Assembly (NCBI RefSeq): GCF_021155765.1
Contig: NC_060112.1
Span: forward strand, 7,130,001 to 7,194,000
Origin: Diprion similis
Taxonomy: Eukaryota > Arthropoda > Insecta > Hymenoptera > Diprionidae
Direction of reading: 5' to 3'
DNA: 64,000 nucleotides
Of this stretch, positions 62,719-64,000 are shown in pieces (the stretch's first letter is position 1; each line of letters starts with the position of its first letter). Below the pieces are notes generated by a model. That model ran no database searches. It was not told where the DNA came from and worked only from the letters and a program-made list of their open reading frames with translations. The translations under genes were made by a program, and so were the position numbers.

Positions 62719-63010
62719 CGTGGATGTTCGTCTGCCGCGAATACGGGGTCGACCTCTTCCTCGGGGATTTGTTGTCCGTCCTCGGGTTGCTTTTTGCAGG
62801 CCCGCACTTGTTCTCCTTGTCTTCTGAGGACCGCGGATCGACGCCCCATCTTCTCGCAAATTTCGCCCTTTCCATGTCCAACGCCTCCTGAAGAAGATCG
62901 ACCGTATCCTTGGCGTTTGATGGACCGAAAAGACATCGGGGTACCGTGGAAACCAGGGACGGTGGCAACACCGTGAAGTGCACTTCACGGCACATCGAAG
63001 CTGCGAGCAT
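62719..63010 (-). CDS. Gene 1 exon 1: divergent Cip/Kip CDK inhibitor paralogue
   Basis: First coding exon of a 149-aa Cip/Kip-like protein. The chosen start is the ATG at 63010 (MLAASMCREV); a second Met follows at residue 6. Residues 24-31 read PRCLFGPS, the cyclin-binding motif. A helix-like stretch (DTVDLLQEALDMERAKFA) leads to RRWGVDP at 54-59, with the same LF-to-W spacing as p27 and gene 2. After that the usual CDK-binding hairpin (PLEGKY.W) and 3-10 helix are absent and replaced by a polar, basic tail containing KSPRKRSTP (81-89). The exon ends SRQTNIH plus one base at a GTAGGT donor, phase 1, and continues at 57,774. Family membership is inferred from the LFGP/RWxxD pair with exact spacing plus the shared intron position. 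It may bind cyclin and PCNA but be a poor kinase inhibitor. Confidence 0.85.
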
Positions 63011-63480
63011 TATTTCAAATCGCGAATTTTCCTCCTCCGGCGCCTCTTGTGGCTTTGATTTTCTTCGACTCGTCGTTGTTGCGAAATTTTTCGTCCGTTT
63101 TATCGTTCGAAAAGTTAAGTAAGCGTATAGTAATATTTTTTTTTTTTCACACTGACACTTGAAAATCTAGCTTTCTGTTCTATTTACCGGATGAAATCCT
63201 GATTTAGTTCGAAAAATAAACTCGGAAGGGTAAAGAAAAAGACAACAAACTGAACTCTTAAAATGTAGCGTCTATTCCCTAAACCTCTGACGACCGATGC
63301 GTTCGGTGGTCAGACTTATTCTGGCTTCCATGGGGTGCGTGCAGGCCCAGGCACCAAGTGAAAAGGTCTCGGCGATCAGCCACGAGGCTTCCCCACCACG
63401 TTCTTTAACTCGATTCAAATCTGATTGGTGCGCCGTTTTAAATGCGCGGTAAAAAGCGCGCGGATATCCATACACTCAAC
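63011..63480 (-). promoter_or_regulatory. Upstream flank / 5' UTR of gene 1
   Basis: The frame is open for about 40 codons upstream of the gene 1 ATG without a Met. Further upstream a minus-strand CACCAATCAG (CCAAT box; 63,422-63,431 on plus) sits in a CpG-rich block at 63.27-63.48 kb, which looks promoter-like. The start site is unknown. Confidence 0.3.
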
Positions 63481-64000
63481 GGATTACATATTATTATATG
63501 TATAAATGCTGGGTAGGTGGACAGTTTACATAAGCAGGTATATGTGTACTATGTACGAGCGATTTTCAAAACCCGGAATAACGACGCCTTTTGTATATTT
63601 AGATATACATACATACATACACATATATATACAACATTTATATGTATATGGTTATATAGAAACATAGCACGAACTACCTTTTGGTTTATTATTATTATCG
63701 TTGTCATTATTCTTTCTTATAAGCAGCTCCTCGCATACACCAGACACGAATTGAATTGTATGATGAAATCCTTACTGAATTGACTTGAATTTAGAATGGG
63801 TACGATTTTTAAAGGCATTCGTTTTAGAACGTGGGTGGAACAAGTAGCTTCCTAAGACAAAATAAACCATTCGAAGTAGAAAGGAATAAAAATATCGTTA
63901 CGATTGCCTTTCCATCGTGAAAGCAGAATCTTCAAGTTACACAACGTGTGAGGAAAAAAGAAACCTTTCTACGGGATGGAAAGCGAGAAGAATTGACAAA

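Noticed and set aside
1..64000. tRNA, rRNA, CRISPR arrays or prokaryotic operons
   Set aside because: No tRNA B-box and cloverleaf combination, no rRNA-like block and no spaced direct repeats were seen; composition and splice signals are eukaryotic.

Overview
The window is eukaryotic nuclear DNA: AT-rich and intron-rich, crowded with microsatellites, homopolymer runs and small inverted-repeat transposons, with no long uninterrupted reading frames. The recognisable proteins are CDK inhibitors of the Cip/Kip (p21/p27/Dacapo) family, and one resembles insect Dacapo in its N-terminus and length. An insect is the best guess. A GGTTAGGTTAG-like stretch near 8.1 kb is common in Hymenoptera but is weak evidence.

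The main result is a cluster of three Cip/Kip-type genes, all on the minus strand, in 45 kb. (1) Gene 1, at 63,010-57,617: exon 62,719-63,010 joins exon 57,617-57,774 to give 149 aa, with a cyclin-binding CR-x-LFGP half-domain, a degenerate CDK-binding half and a PIP-like C-terminus. (2) Gene 3, at about 38,298-35,276: exons 38,231-38,298, 35,584-35,767 and 35,276-35,461 give 145 aa, with RRLF plus a well preserved RWNFDF...PLEGKY.W CDK-binding half and no PIP box. (3) Gene 2, at 27,206-18,247: exons 26,573-27,206 and 18,247-18,359 give 248 aa. This is the dacapo (dap) orthologue, with a complete CDI domain and a TD-type PIP degron. In genes 1 and 2 the last intron is phase 1 and falls at the same codon inside the PIP motif, which shows common descent. 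Each gene keeps a different subset of the modules of the ancestral inhibitor.

Layout. 1-6.58 kb: no gene seen, simple repeats. 6.58-10.3 kb: four inverted-repeat elements or relics. 10.3-17.9 kb: no convincing gene, a CpG-richer patch at 12.25-13.1 kb, then dense ATT/ATC microsatellites. 17.95-27.2 kb: dap with an 8.2 kb intron that holds a near-perfect 77-nt-arm hairpin and a hAT-like MITE with an 8-bp target duplication. 27.2-28.5 kb: GC-rich 5' region of dap. 28.5-35.2 kb: intergenic, with one CTCF-like motif. 35.2-38.5 kb: gene 3, with a possible alternative first exon at 44.17 kb. 38.5-57.6 kb: mostly intergenic or intronic, with three MITE-like elements and one orphan exon candidate at 49.3-49.4 kb. 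57.6-63.1 kb: gene 1, whose intron carries a cluster of E2F-like sites. 63.1-64 kb: upstream flank of gene 1.

Cip/Kip proteins bind cyclin-CDK complexes and stop the cell cycle. PIP motifs let them bind PCNA and, in the TD-type, be destroyed by CRL4-Cdt2 in S phase. The cluster therefore looks like a locally duplicated, functionally split CDK-inhibitor locus. Exon joins were deduced by reading splice sites and frames and are not backed by transcript data.
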